The notes under the pieces: generated by a model
Databases searched by the model: none
What the model was told of the DNA's origin: nothing
What the model saw: only the letters and a program-made list of their open reading frames with translations
Position numbers and translations under genes: made by a program
Shown here: positions 54,600 to 64,000 of the stretch, in pieces
Numbering within the stretch: position 1 is the first letter of the stretch
Layout of the letters: every line of letters begins with the position of its first letter
From: Adiantum capillus-veneris
Taxonomy: Eukaryota > Streptophyta > Polypodiopsida > Polypodiales > Pteridaceae
Length of the DNA: 64,000 nucleotides
Assembly (NCBI GenBank): GCA_014529385.2
Contig: CM043960.1
Span: 117,870,043 to 117,934,042, forward strand
Direction of reading: 5' to 3'

Positions 54600-55545
54600 C
54601 CCTTGCTAAGCTCAACCCAATTGTGCCCGCAAGTACGTTGTTAAAAACATCATATATACGAGAATTGGTCCGATGTGACCTTGTAACAACAACCCGCTTT
54701 TACCTGAACTATTTTGATGGAATAAAGAATTTACTAACCAAGGATACAACTATATTAGGAAAACTCAAAGATTAATATTTTGAAACCGAGTTCTAGAGTT
54801 GAGGTAGCCAACATGATCTTGGGATACTATGCATTGAAAATGCTCCTATTTATGAAAAAGATCTCAATGAAGATATTGTGTGTTTCATTGATAAGTACAT
54901 AACAATTGATTCCACGCTTCTTCCTATAGATGTGCAAGAAATTCAAACACACAAACACAGGAAGGCTTGCTTCAAAAGATGTACAGGATGCCGATTTGAA
55001 TTTCCTCACTACCCAATGCCTTTAACACTCTCAAGAAACCAACATCCAATACAATAAAAATAAACACAAACAAATTAAAGTTAATCTACTGTTGCTAGAT
55101 TATAAAGAGAATATTGCATTCAATCAGTGGATTCTTTTTATGGACCTTCGCTTTGAAGAATACATTGAAGTTATAGCATCCACAATCTCATGTCCCACAC
55201 TTCTACTGAAAAGAAATATCAAAGATATTTTTTCAATCCAACCATTTCAAAACTTCGAGATGCCAATTTAGATATACAATACATTTTAAATACACATGTG
55301 GAGCACTTGCCTACTGCACCTCTTACATAACAAAATTTGATAGCACACTCATCAAAGAAATCAAGGAGGAGTTTGATTCTTGTGTTCAAAACAATTCAAC
55401 TACATTTGATAGACTTCAAAACGTAGGACACACAATACTCAACACACAACAAATAAGCTCACAACAAGCAGTATATATTGCACTTTCTCTACCTCTCTAT
55501 ACTGCAACTCGCGAATTTATATTCGTTAACACAAACCCTCAAACA
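54600..55545 (+). pseudogene. Helitron Rep C-terminal part and Rep-helicase linker
   Basis: LVTTTRFYLNYFDGIKNLLT is followed by a decayed HUH region (SQHDLGILCIENAP where active Helitrons have a His-hydrophobic-His), then DLNEDIVCFIDKYI, THKHRKACFKRC.GCRFEFP with the typical Cys/His set. Downstream KFDSTLIKEIKEEFDSCVQN and ISSQQAVYIALSLPLYTATR form the conserved linker before the helicase (the (S/A)QEA.Y motif). The catalytic His pair is not intact. Confidence 0.72.
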
Positions 55546-56710
55546 ATGCTCCTAAAGAGAAAACACCTTCTGGAAGCTGCTTTCAACATCAGCGGAACTA
55601 CTATTCATTCCTCCCTTCACCTACCATTGATCACAACATCCAACACTTCGCTATCGCCTGACAAGCTGACTACACTATGCTTGTTTTATCAAGACCTTGA
55701 GTTAGTTGTTTTTGATGAAGTCTCCTTGATTGGAAGAAACATCTTCACTATGGCACACTCTTACGCGCCAATAAAAAATAGGTACGACCAACCATTTGGT
55801 GGTGTTGATGTCACCTTGTGATCTTTGCCAAACTAGTCCAGTACGTGATTCTTGCATTTTTTTCTAGAAAGCTTCAACTGCTTGAAACTATCTCGCCCTC
55901 TTTCTAGCATGACTAAATAAGGTGTTATGAGTCAACAATCACCATGTGACAAAATAATAAGACATTCATCGACATATTCATTGCATTTCAAACCACACCC
56001 GTGAAGACATTTTATTTCTCAATGCAAATCACATGCACGCAGTTCCTCATCCAACCATGATATCCCACCTTTACTATGCCAAGAAGGATAAAAATCTTCA
56101 CAACCAACATGTTTTCAACACTACAGTAGGGATGCCAATATTTATTGAGGCACACGACACAAGGGCAAAAACTTATAGAAAAAATATTCAAATACCAATA
56201 GATCCAGAGTTGACAACAAGTATTCACAAAAACCTTCACTTAAAGTCATGAACAATTGTGGAAATTTGTGCTGGAAATATTGACATTCTGAATGGTCTAA
56301 TTAATGGGGCTGACGGTATATTAAAATTAGTGATGGATACCCCCACAAAACAAACCATCTAGATTCACTTTCAAACCACTATAGTAGGCCAAAAAGCTAG
56401 ATATGAAAACCAACAACTATAAAATACATCAATACATAAGCAATGGACACCAATCCAAAAAATAACACGTGAGTTTCAAATAGGGAAGTACTTCTTGAAA
56501 AATATTACTAGAACCCAATTTCCAATTCAACATGCAGCAGCTAGGACCATACACCGTGTGTAAGACTTGACACTAAACACCTTGGCTTTTGATCCAGCCA
56601 AAATTTGAACACACGGTAGTGGTGTACATTGCCCTCTCCCAAATAAGGGATCCTAGTCATTTTTACCTCCTTACAGAATTAACTTCTACCATATTAAAGT
56701 AGAACAATTA
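55546..56710 (+). pseudogene. Helitron PIF1-type helicase, Walker A missing
   Basis: AAFNISGTTIHSSLHLPL (motif Ia), LELVVFDEVSLIG (Walker B), QPFGGVDVTL (before motif III), and near 56530-56680 AARTIHRV.DLTLNTLAFDP (motif V) and VYIALSQIRDPSHFYLL (motif VI). The GxxGTGKS Walker A expected before AAFNISG is gone: LLKRKHLLE joins it directly, so a deletion has removed it. Enzyme activity is lost. Confidence 0.75.
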
Positions 56711-56722
56711 GTTTTAGATGAG

Positions 56723-57345
56723 GTGATCTGCCTTAAAACACATGCTGATTGGCAACCTTTGCAACTTAAGCTCCGCTCTCTGCCCAACAATCACTTGATA
56801 ATACAATCTCTTAATAATGTATCTCTTAAGAAACACTACAACAATAGTATTCATGATCATAACTTAATGGATTCATACATTCTTTGCCTCCAAGAAACAA
56901 AACTACGACATGTTGATGCCATAGCACTACATGGTTATAATCACATTCGAATATTCGGCCCCATAGGAGTGTCCCTCTACACATCAAAACAAAAGATACA
57001 TATGCAACACCATCCACAAATGAGATAAAGAGCATTACAACACTCTTCAATACAACACCTAGTGCATGATCACACTAATAACATTGTACCGTAGACCCTC
57101 CTCTTCCATTGTGTTGCTCAAGCACACATTGTGTACACTACTCACATCTCACTACCAACACAATCCTATCATTCTCCCTGGTGATTTCAACATCAATGCT
57201 AGCCCCCACAACCACAAATACATTGCTATTTCTAACCTTCTCTCCGTGTACAACATGACACAACATATAACTCACAGCACCATGATCTACCATTCCACTT
57301 GGACCACATTTGGACTACAAATTCCTTTCCTAGCATTGCAATAGG
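56723..57345 (+). pseudogene. AP-type endonuclease domain of the Helitron
   Basis: LMDSYILCLQETKLRH has the catalytic QET metal-binding Glu, then a frameshift, and ITLYRRPSSSIVLLK and NPIILPGDFNINASPHNHKY carry the GDFN motif of exonuclease/endonuclease/phosphatase folds. The C-terminal SDH motif is not clear. It could instead be a separate LINE endonuclease, but its position right after motif VI of the helicase favours a Helentron arrangement. Confidence 0.65.
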
Positions 57346-57735
57346 GACTTACTTCACATTTTGGTCAGACCATTCCACTATTTACTTATTGCTCCCCTGG
57401 CACTAAAGATGCGTGAAGTGGCTTCCACTATTTGCACTCCTAGCCCTCAGACATTACGGACCGCCCTCCCATGCACCCTGCATTGTTTCCTTCATTGGTA
57501 GGCCCTCGGAATTTCTCACCTTGTTTTAGAAAGCCACAGTGACCCTTTCACTTGTTTTTTAGGTGCTGATAAGTGAGCTTTTTTATTCCACGAACACCAT
57601 GCCTCAAGTCGGGCACTAGGGAACATCCTTTGCTTTGAGATACCACCAAGGGCGCGAAGTGGGGGTAAAACCCACCACCTTGATGATGCAAGTCCAACCC
57701 TTCTAGCCCCCTTGGGTCTTAAAACATTAGAAAAA
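57346..57735. other. Stretch after the Helitron endonuclease, nothing recognised
   Basis: No domain or repeat pairing seen. The minus frame 57516-57779 is probably chance. Confidence 0.3.
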
Positions 57736-58335
57736 AAATCATAACATCTTGGAAATCTAGAGGGCAAGGTGCCCCTCAAAAATCAACCCTCCTTAAAGTG
57801 CTTTGCTACCTTTTGTTTATAATGAATTTGAGTTGAACCAGATGACGTACAATGTACACAAGCTCAATCCACTCTTGAAAATCAAAGTGAGTGAGGGGAC
57901 CCGGACCCCACAGGAAGGGGGGTAATTGTTTTGTTACCTCTCCCTTACACTAAAAATGCACCTCATCGTAAAGAGGTACAGTTGGCCCCATCTCTTACAT
58001 GTGTGCATAGGTCACCCCATCAAATCACTTGAAAATAACAATAAAAAATCATAAAATCTTGGAAGTCCAGAGGGCAAGGTGCCCCTTAAAAAATCAACCC
58101 TCCTTAAAGTGCTTTGCTACATGTGTTCACATTGAATTCAAGCTGAACCAAATGATGTAAAATGTACACAAGCTCAATCCACTCTTGAAAATCAAAGTGA
58201 GTAAGGGGATCCCACATGAAGGGGGGGTAATTGTTTTGAGTTAGGTACCTTCCTTCGACTAAGTGCACCTCACCTCAAAGAGGTGCCGATGGATAAACAA
58301 AAGTTACCCCCCACCTCTTGCATGTGTGTGTGTTT
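57736..58335. repeat. Two tandem direct copies of a 0.3-kb repeat
   Basis: Copies at about 57736-58045 and 58046-58335 share AAAATCATAA.ATCTTGGAA, AGAGGGCAAGGTGCCCCT, CAACCCTCCTTAAAGTGCTT and ATGTACACAAGCTCAATCCA. AAAGAGGT and TGGGGTGACC-like blocks recur. Non-coding. Confidence 0.85.
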
Positions 58336-58550
58336 GAGCATAGGTCATGTCCATCAAATCAGTGGAAATTTGAGGATTAGCTCAAAGCATGTTTTTTAAG
58401 ATTTGAAAAGGACCATATATCTTTTTGCTAGCTTAGCATATTACTTTTGGTGGCCCATAGATTTTTGCCCGTAGTTTTCCTCAATCGAGCCTTGGGAAAC
58501 TTGAGTAGGACCAATCATTTTCCTTGAAAGTTAAGGCCCTTCTGTGCTTG

Positions 58551-59500
58551 TTAGCATAAGAACTTTTTTCCTTTGTTGTGAGATGGATATAGCCTCCTTA
58601 ATATTTTGAAAAGATTCTTGTAGGTCTCCAAAATGAATATCTTCCCATGTATCTTAAGTAGTAGAAAGGGACTTTTGAGTCTTTCCTCAATGATCTTGAA
58701 AGGTGCCTTCCGTGTAGTAGTATGGACATTGTTATTGTACGCATACTCTAAAAGGGGTAGGTAATTCTCCCATTGTGAGAGTTGATCTACTTCTATAACA
58801 TAGGTCTTGAGTAGATATAAAATCGCAAGGTTAGCTATTTCACTTTGGCCATCCGTTTTTGGTGGGTGATATGCCAAAGAGAGATTTATTAACCTTGTTC
58901 CTAGATTTTCAAAGAGACCTTTCCAAAAATTATTGGTCATTCTAGGATCTCTATCTGACACTATGGATGTTGGCAAGCCATGTTGTTTTAAAATATGGGA
59001 TATGAAGAGGGTTTCCATTTGATGTGCCTTAATAGTCTTTTTGACAGGTATAAATTGTGCTTGTTTGCTAAACTTGTCGACTATTGTCCATATTCCCATA
59101 TTCCCATGGATAGACTTGTATAATCCAAATATATAATCCATGGATATGCTCTCCCACGGTGAATTAGAAATTGTCAATGGTTGGAGCAATGTAGGTTGCT
59201 TCCCTCTATCATACCTGGTATGTTGTCATACCACGCATTTTGAAACATACTCTTGTATGTCTACTTTCATGGTAGGCTAATAGAAATACGTCTCTACTCC
59301 TCAAAGAGTAGGTTGAATCCCTCTATGCCCCACATTGGGAGGAGCATGGGATTCATACATTACTTTCTCATGAAGGGAGCTAGTAATGCATAGCCTATTT
59401 CCATGGAGAAGATAATCATCTTGTAAGGTGAACAATTCTTCTTTCTTCCCTAAGGAAAGGGCTGAAATTATATCCTGAACCAATAGCATACTCATCTATC
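58551..59500 (-). pseudogene. Gypsy-2 integrase
   Basis: The zinc-binding part (LHEKVMYESHAPPNVGHRGI) is in frame 59495-59301, and the core in 59189-58551: first Asp in SISMDYIFGL, second in IVSDRDPRMTNNFW, Glu in TDGQSEIANLAI. LEYAYNNNVHTTTRKAPFKI follows. A shift lies between the two frames. Confidence 0.82.
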
Positions 59501-60727
59501 ATAGAAGATAGATCATTGTGAGTTGCTATAGACACTACATTTTCTCTTGGTCATTGTGAGAGTGCATTAGCCACTTGATTGGATTACCAACAATATGAGA
59601 AATATGAAAATTAAATTGCAAAAGATAATTTTCCCACCTCATTTATTTGTTGAAAAGATTGGCTTGCATCATGAGTACTTAACACTTTGGTGATCCATTC
59701 AAAGGATGAATGGAATCCCCAAAAGATAGTGCTTCCATGTGTCAAGGGCATGTAGAACAGCTAGTAGCTCCTTTTTGTATATGCCCAACACTCGCTCATC
59801 GAAATTGAGTCTAACTCTTGTATGCTATGCCATGCCCTTCTTGAAGCAAGACTACTCCAAGGCAATCTCCACAAGCATTACATTAGAACTCAAATGGTTT
59901 TGAGAGATCTGGTAAAGTAAGCATAGGTTAAGAGGTAAGCTTTTCTTTGAGCTTCTCAAAAGCATTTTACTCTTTTGCAATCTATGTATACTTAGCATTC
60001 TTTTTTGTTAAGTCATGTAATGGTCCTACTATTTGCGAGATTTTTTCTATGAAGCATCTATAGTATGCGCACATAACAATAAATCTTCGTAGCTCATGTA
60101 GATTCCTTGGATTAGGCCATCCTTTTATTACCTCTAACTTTGTTGGATCCATACGGATACCAATTTGAGAGTAATGTGACCTAAGTATTGAATCTCTTGA
60201 AGGAAAAAATCACTCTTCTTTTGATTAATGAAAATTTTATTCTTCCTCAAAGCTTGAATGATTACATTGAGGTGTTTCTTATGCTCCTCAAGAGAATTGG
60301 AGTAGATGATGGTATCATCAAAAAATACTCTAGTGAACTTGTGGTAGGGCCTAAAACATTTCTCCATTAAGCGGTTGAATGTGGCCGGAGAATTTGTCAC
60401 GCCAAAAGGCATGACAAGATATTCATAAAGACCAAATGTTGTACAAAAAGTGGTCTTTACAATATCTTCATTGACTATTCTTATTTGATGGTAGCCACTT
60501 TTAAGGTCAATCCTACTGAAGTAGGTAGAGCCTTGTAACTTATCAAACAGACCTTCTACCCATGGAACAATAAATCTATTTTTGATAGTGATCCTATTTA
60601 TTGCTCTATAGTAAACACACATACAATATGTGCCGTCTTTAAGTTGCACTAAAAGGACTGGTGAACAAAAGGGAGAGGAGCTAGGCCTCACCATCCCCTT
60701 ATCCACCAATTCATATACTCGCCTCAT
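59501..60727 (-). pseudogene. Gypsy-2 reverse transcriptase and RNase H remnant
   Basis: RT frame 60727-60134: RRVYELVDKGMVRPSSSPFC, STYFSRIDLKSGYHQIRI, TTFGLYEYLVMPFGVTNSPA, and FFDDTIIYS where YxDD is usual (Val to Phe before the Asp pair). The thumb and RNase H downstream to 59500 are heavily broken; only short pieces are readable. Confidence 0.82.
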
Positions 60728-60899
60728 GATCTTGTCTTGGTGAACTTGGGAAACTCAATAAGGAGGCTTATTAGGCGGTGGGCTCCTAGGTAGAAGCTCT
60801 ATTCTATGGTCATCATCCCCTTGTTTTGGAGGTAACCCTCCAAGGATGTCATCGATAAAAAAATCTTGGAATCCATTTTGAAATTCAGAAAACTCTAAT

Positions 60900-61263
60900 T
60901 CCTCTTGATTGCTACCGTTTCAATTGGATAAAACATTAGGTTCATTTATGGATTCTTTAACAAAAATCATATACACGGAAACTAAACTTTTCATTGACTT
61001 ATCAAAAGCAAGCATATTTACAAGGGGTGTAGTACGACCCGACTCATTAGCATCTATGTACATGTTCTTTTCCCTGTTGTTGAAATAAATTCTCCTTTCA
61101 GGAAACTTTATATTGGCAACCCAGTGCGGTTGACCCATGGTGCCCCTACGATAACATCCTCATGTTGGAGAGGGGAGATGAAAAATTCCTCTTTGTCAAT
61201 GTAGCTGTCATAATAATCAATATCTAATTCTCCTAAATGATTTTCTCATATTAAACTAATCAT
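60900..61263 (-). pseudogene. Gypsy-2 protease-RT linker
   Basis: DIDYYDSYIDKEEFFISPLQ and HEDVIVGAPW in one frame, then IKFPERRIYFNNREKNMYID in the next: the C-terminal part of the aspartic protease and the connector to RT. The ILGAPW-type motif reads VIVGAPW. Confidence 0.65.
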
Positions 61264-61582
61264 TTAATGTGGGGAAGGCCAGGGGAGAAAAAGCTAGAAT
61301 ATTGGTTAAGCTAGCAGACCGGCCACAGTAGGGATCCAAAGGAGGGAAAATAGGGATCCAAAGGGGGGGCCATCTGCAAAAGATCCATGTGCAACAATGG
61401 GCTAAAAAGACCCTAAGGTTCAGCCCATTAAGACTTCCAAAATGCTAAGGTTCCAAAATTCAAAGGTTGTGTCCAAAGGTCAACCCTAGGGAAAATTGGA
61501 TGCTTTGTGTGTGCCCTAAAAGTCTTTGCACATCCCTACATGGGAGGGGGCGAGCCCTAAAGGTAGGGGATGAGAGAGAAAT

Positions 61583-61583
<1 letters not shown>

Positions 61584-61649
<66 letters not shown>
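61584..61649. repeat. (CA)n microsatellite
   Basis: About 33 CA units inside the solo LTR. Confidence 0.97.
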
Positions 61650-61651
<2 letters not shown>

Positions 61652-62124
61652 CTCCCTTTACACAAAGGGAATGAGGGACACATGTCAACTCCCTAGGCCA
61701 GATGCCCACAAGGTGTGCCCAATTTCTATTGGATGACCCTTGAAGTGGACCAATGAGAATTAAGCTAGAGTAAATCTAGTTTAATTAATTTAAAAACATT
61801 TAATAAAAGAAACCAATGAGAATTAAGTCTCCTAGAAGACTATTGGGCAGTCTCCCAAGGGGTCCAATGAGCATTCAGGAGCCCCATGGCTTGCCTGATT
61901 CCTATTGGCCAGGAGGCAAAGGGGTCCAATGAGAGTTTAGTTTAATTATTTAATTACCTAAAGCTCTCACAAAAGGGGAAAGGGGGACACATGTCAGAAG
62001 GCTATCACTTATGCTGCTTAATTGTAATTGGCTTGACTTGGGGAGGGCCAATGAGGCTTCAGCAAGAGCAATTAGCAATAGGGCTCGCCCAAGAGAGAGA
62101 GGGGGCTGATTTTTGGAAGGATTA

Positions 62125-62125
<1 letters not shown>

Positions 62126-62181
<56 letters not shown>
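62126..62181. repeat. (CA)n microsatellite
   Basis: About 28 CA units inside the same solo LTR. Confidence 0.97.
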
Positions 62182-62182
<1 letters not shown>

Positions 62183-62871
62183 GCTCACGTGTGAAGAAAG
62201 AATACTCTATCTCCTCCCAAGCTTTAATGGAGAGCTCATCACCTACTCCAAGCTTGTGAGATAGAAGCCTACATCAACACTCTCTTGGCATGTGGATGCA
62301 AATCCAACCAAGATCCAAGCTTCAATGCATGCTCATCTCCTCTACCAAGCTAATTACTAAGCTAAGCTATGCTAATATGAGTGGTTATGTGAGGAGATGT
62401 ACATCTTTCTCGTAAGATACTTCTTCTTCCTCTCAATCTACTCTCATACCCTGCTAGCTCTCACCATCTTCGAAGGTGTGTGAGGTCTTGGGTCTGAGAA
62501 CGGGGATAATTCAAGTTGTGTTTGATTAAGTGTTTTGCTTGGTGCACGAAGCTTCCATCTTCATTGTACTAGCTAGTCTTGAAGGAACACAAAGAATTGT
62601 ATTGTACAATGTCTCTCTTGATGGGAGAAACCATAATACAAAGCCTTTTGGAGGGGGAACCGGCTCCATGCAAATCCGGTCCTCAACTGTTGTCAATAGC
62701 TTAATTTCTCTCTCTTTTGAAAGTATTGTCGATGCTATCTAACTAGGTGTTATGCTTTTTGTTGCTCTCTCCACCCAAGCACTCTTGTAATTCTCATTAG
62801 GAATCTATTCTAATGAAATGCCCACTATGTTCATGCTAATTTCAGCTACACATAAGTTATTAGGACATTAA

Positions 62872-63300
62872 ATGTTACAGTAGCTTTGAATTTGAAGCCT
62901 CAATTTCCCAATTAAGGGAGTAAATGCGGCTTCTTGTCCCTTGAAAGCTCCATCAGTCTTAAAAGTGTCTCCCATCTCATGAGCTTGTATGCCTAACTTA
63001 ATGGCCAACTCCGTTGATATGAACTTGTGAGTAGAGCCAAGTTCAAAAACGATAAAGGCATCATGTTCTCACACCCTTCCCTAAGTATAGGAAAGGGATG
63101 ATCCTTTGCAATGAGTATCCTCTTTTGGCACTTCAACCATGGAATCTCTAGGAGTCTCATTGCATGAATTTCTTTTGGGGCAAGAATGATAGCCATGTCC
63201 TTGCTCCCCACACTCAAAAAATTTATGATCTTTGCAAAAATCCTCTAACTCTTCAAGAGAGAGTTTATTTTTACCTTTGTAAACTCATTTCATTTACCTT
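62872..63300 (-). pseudogene. Gypsy-2 zinc knuckle and protease N-terminal part
   Basis: ECGEQGHGYHSCPKR is a zinc-knuckle box with the first Cys unclear. Downstream FELGSTHKFISTELAIKLGI is the aspartic protease active-site region, with Glu where the catalytic Asp is expected (normally D(S/L)GSTHSFIS). The frame then breaks at the solo LTR. Confidence 0.68.
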
Positions 63301-64000
63301 GGAAAGAATTTTGAGCATTGTTCTTCCCTCTAAGTTCATTTCCGTCTTTAGTTTCCATGGGCTTAAAATTTCTTTTATCCCCTTGTTGGAAGTTGATTCG
63401 TGAAGTGACCAGAGTATGGTGAATCACTTAAGTGATAGACCTAGGCCTTTGAGTTGACATACTCAGCCATATCTTTAGGTAGTCCCACAAAAAATTGTTA
63501 CTTTTGTTTGACAAAGTCTATCTTTTGGTAGACTGTAGCTTTGAGATGTAAATCCCAAAATGTTTCCATATACTTGTGGATAGACTCATTGGGAGATAGC
63601 TTCAAACATTGCCATTCGGTAAGTACTTTGTCTTTGGCATCGCTTGCAAGAAACTGCTTCATTATGGAAACTTCCATGTCTTTGGAGCTTCGCGATTACC
63701 TCATAGTCTAGCCCACCATTGTCTGACAGACTTTTGGAAATGCATAGCTACGTGGTGTAGCTTAGAGGACTCCATGAAGCCCTCATCTCCAAAGGACGCA
63801 TCAAATTGTTAGATGAATCTCAAAACTTTATCCATAGCACCAAAGGTGCCATCGTAGGTGAGAAAAGAGATTCTCTTTCCTCTCTCCTTGAACTTCTTAA
63901 TCTTGTAGGACCTTTTCCAAGCAACATAGGAATTGCGATGTCCTCTCCACTTGTACTCTCTAGAAGAAAAACCGTTGCTTTCATTGGAAGAGGAGGAAGA
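63301..64000 (-). pseudogene. gag: Gypsy-2 gag (partial)
   Basis: Reading inward from the right edge: SFLTYDGTFGAMDKVLRFIQ, then FMESSKLHHVAMHFQKSVRQWW, the helical retrotransposon gag core (Pfam retrotrans_gag type, ending in the W of QWW). Stops follow. The N-terminus is outside the window. Confidence 0.75.

Larger units (their letters stand above)
54600..57345 (+). mobile_element. Helitron (Helentron-like) coding remnant: Rep, PIF1 helicase, endonuclease
   Basis: Plus-strand domains in order match the Helitron Rep-helicase polyprotein, followed by an AP-type endonuclease. Helitrons with an endonuclease C-terminal to the helicase are called Helentrons. The ends are not defined. The 5' part of Rep is missing at the edge of copia C5. 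Broken by many stops. Confidence 0.75.
61268..62867. mobile_element. Solo LTR, 1.6 kb, inserted in the gypsy-2 protease
   Basis: Begins TGTGGGGAAGG and ends TTAGGACA, flanked by TTAA at 61264-61267 and 62868-62871 (4-bp duplication). It contains two long (CA)n runs and no protein domains. The 4-bp duplication and TG...CA ends match the pattern of the solo LTR at 1600-4310. Orientation is not determined. Confidence 0.6.
58430..64000 (-). mobile_element. Second Ty3/gypsy element, minus strand, runs off the right edge
   Basis: Order on the minus strand from the right edge: gag, zinc knuckle, protease (split by a solo LTR at 61268-62867), RT, RNase H remnant, zinc-binding region, integrase. No LTR was identified; the 5' LTR would lie beyond the window. 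Sequence is unlike the Tat-like element: no second RNase H was seen. Confidence 0.8.

Noticed and set aside
61460-62194. Cys-Val and His-Thr repeat frames
   Set aside because: Translations of (CA)n runs inside the solo LTR.

Overview
The window looks like repeat-packed nuclear DNA of a land plant. Nearly everything recognisable belongs to transposable elements. The mix is plant-type Ty1/copia primed by initiator tRNA-Met, a Ty3/gypsy element with a second archaeal-type RNase H (Tat-like lineage), a Penelope-like element, a Helitron that carries an endonuclease, and a LINE fragment. Penelope-like and endonuclease-bearing Helitron copies together suggest a non-flowering plant such as a fern or lycophyte. 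That is inference, not proof. I see no ordinary host gene, rRNA or tRNA.

Left half, 1 to 33.9 kb, is a nest of insertions. A copia element (C2) is split inside gag at base 615/616 and resumes, with no base gained or lost, at 29726. The 29.1 kb between is bounded by 32-bp terminal inverted repeats with one mismatch. This large TIR element was later hit by three retroelements: a 2.7-kb solo LTR (1600-4310), copia C1 (7486-12638) and a Tat-like gypsy (20341-29099). Without them it is about 12.5 kb and carries four spliced gene-like units. Gene A (+, 1.3-5.0 kb) is unrecognised. Gene B (-, 12.8-5.2 kb) has a histone H3 fold, a long acidic repeat tail and exons of a Ulp1/C48 SUMO-type cysteine protease with all four active-site residues. 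Gene C (+, 16.4-17.9 kb) is unrecognised. Gene D (-, 29.4-17.9 kb) resembles a transposase. Genes B and C diverge from a 3.4-kb region filled with arrays of long hairpins built on a core ACCAAGCGAA.

Right half, 33.9 to 64 kb: copia C3 (complete, minus); a duplicated flank; a Penelope-like element (39.7-43.4 kb) between two 2.27-kb direct repeats; copia C4 (5' part); a LINE tail; a gypsy-like gag remnant; a Helitron with Rep, PIF1 helicase and endonuclease (54.6-57.3 kb), whose upstream part may be split off by copia C5; and a second gypsy element (58.4 kb to beyond the window end) holding a 1.6-kb solo LTR.

Almost all coding sequence is decayed by stops and frameshifts. The most novel part is the TIR element. 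It is a mobile element, shown by its clean insertion into a copia gag, that carries a histone H3-like gene next to or fused with a Ulp1 protease, plus a transposase-like gene and hairpin arrays. I know of no described transposon family with this set.
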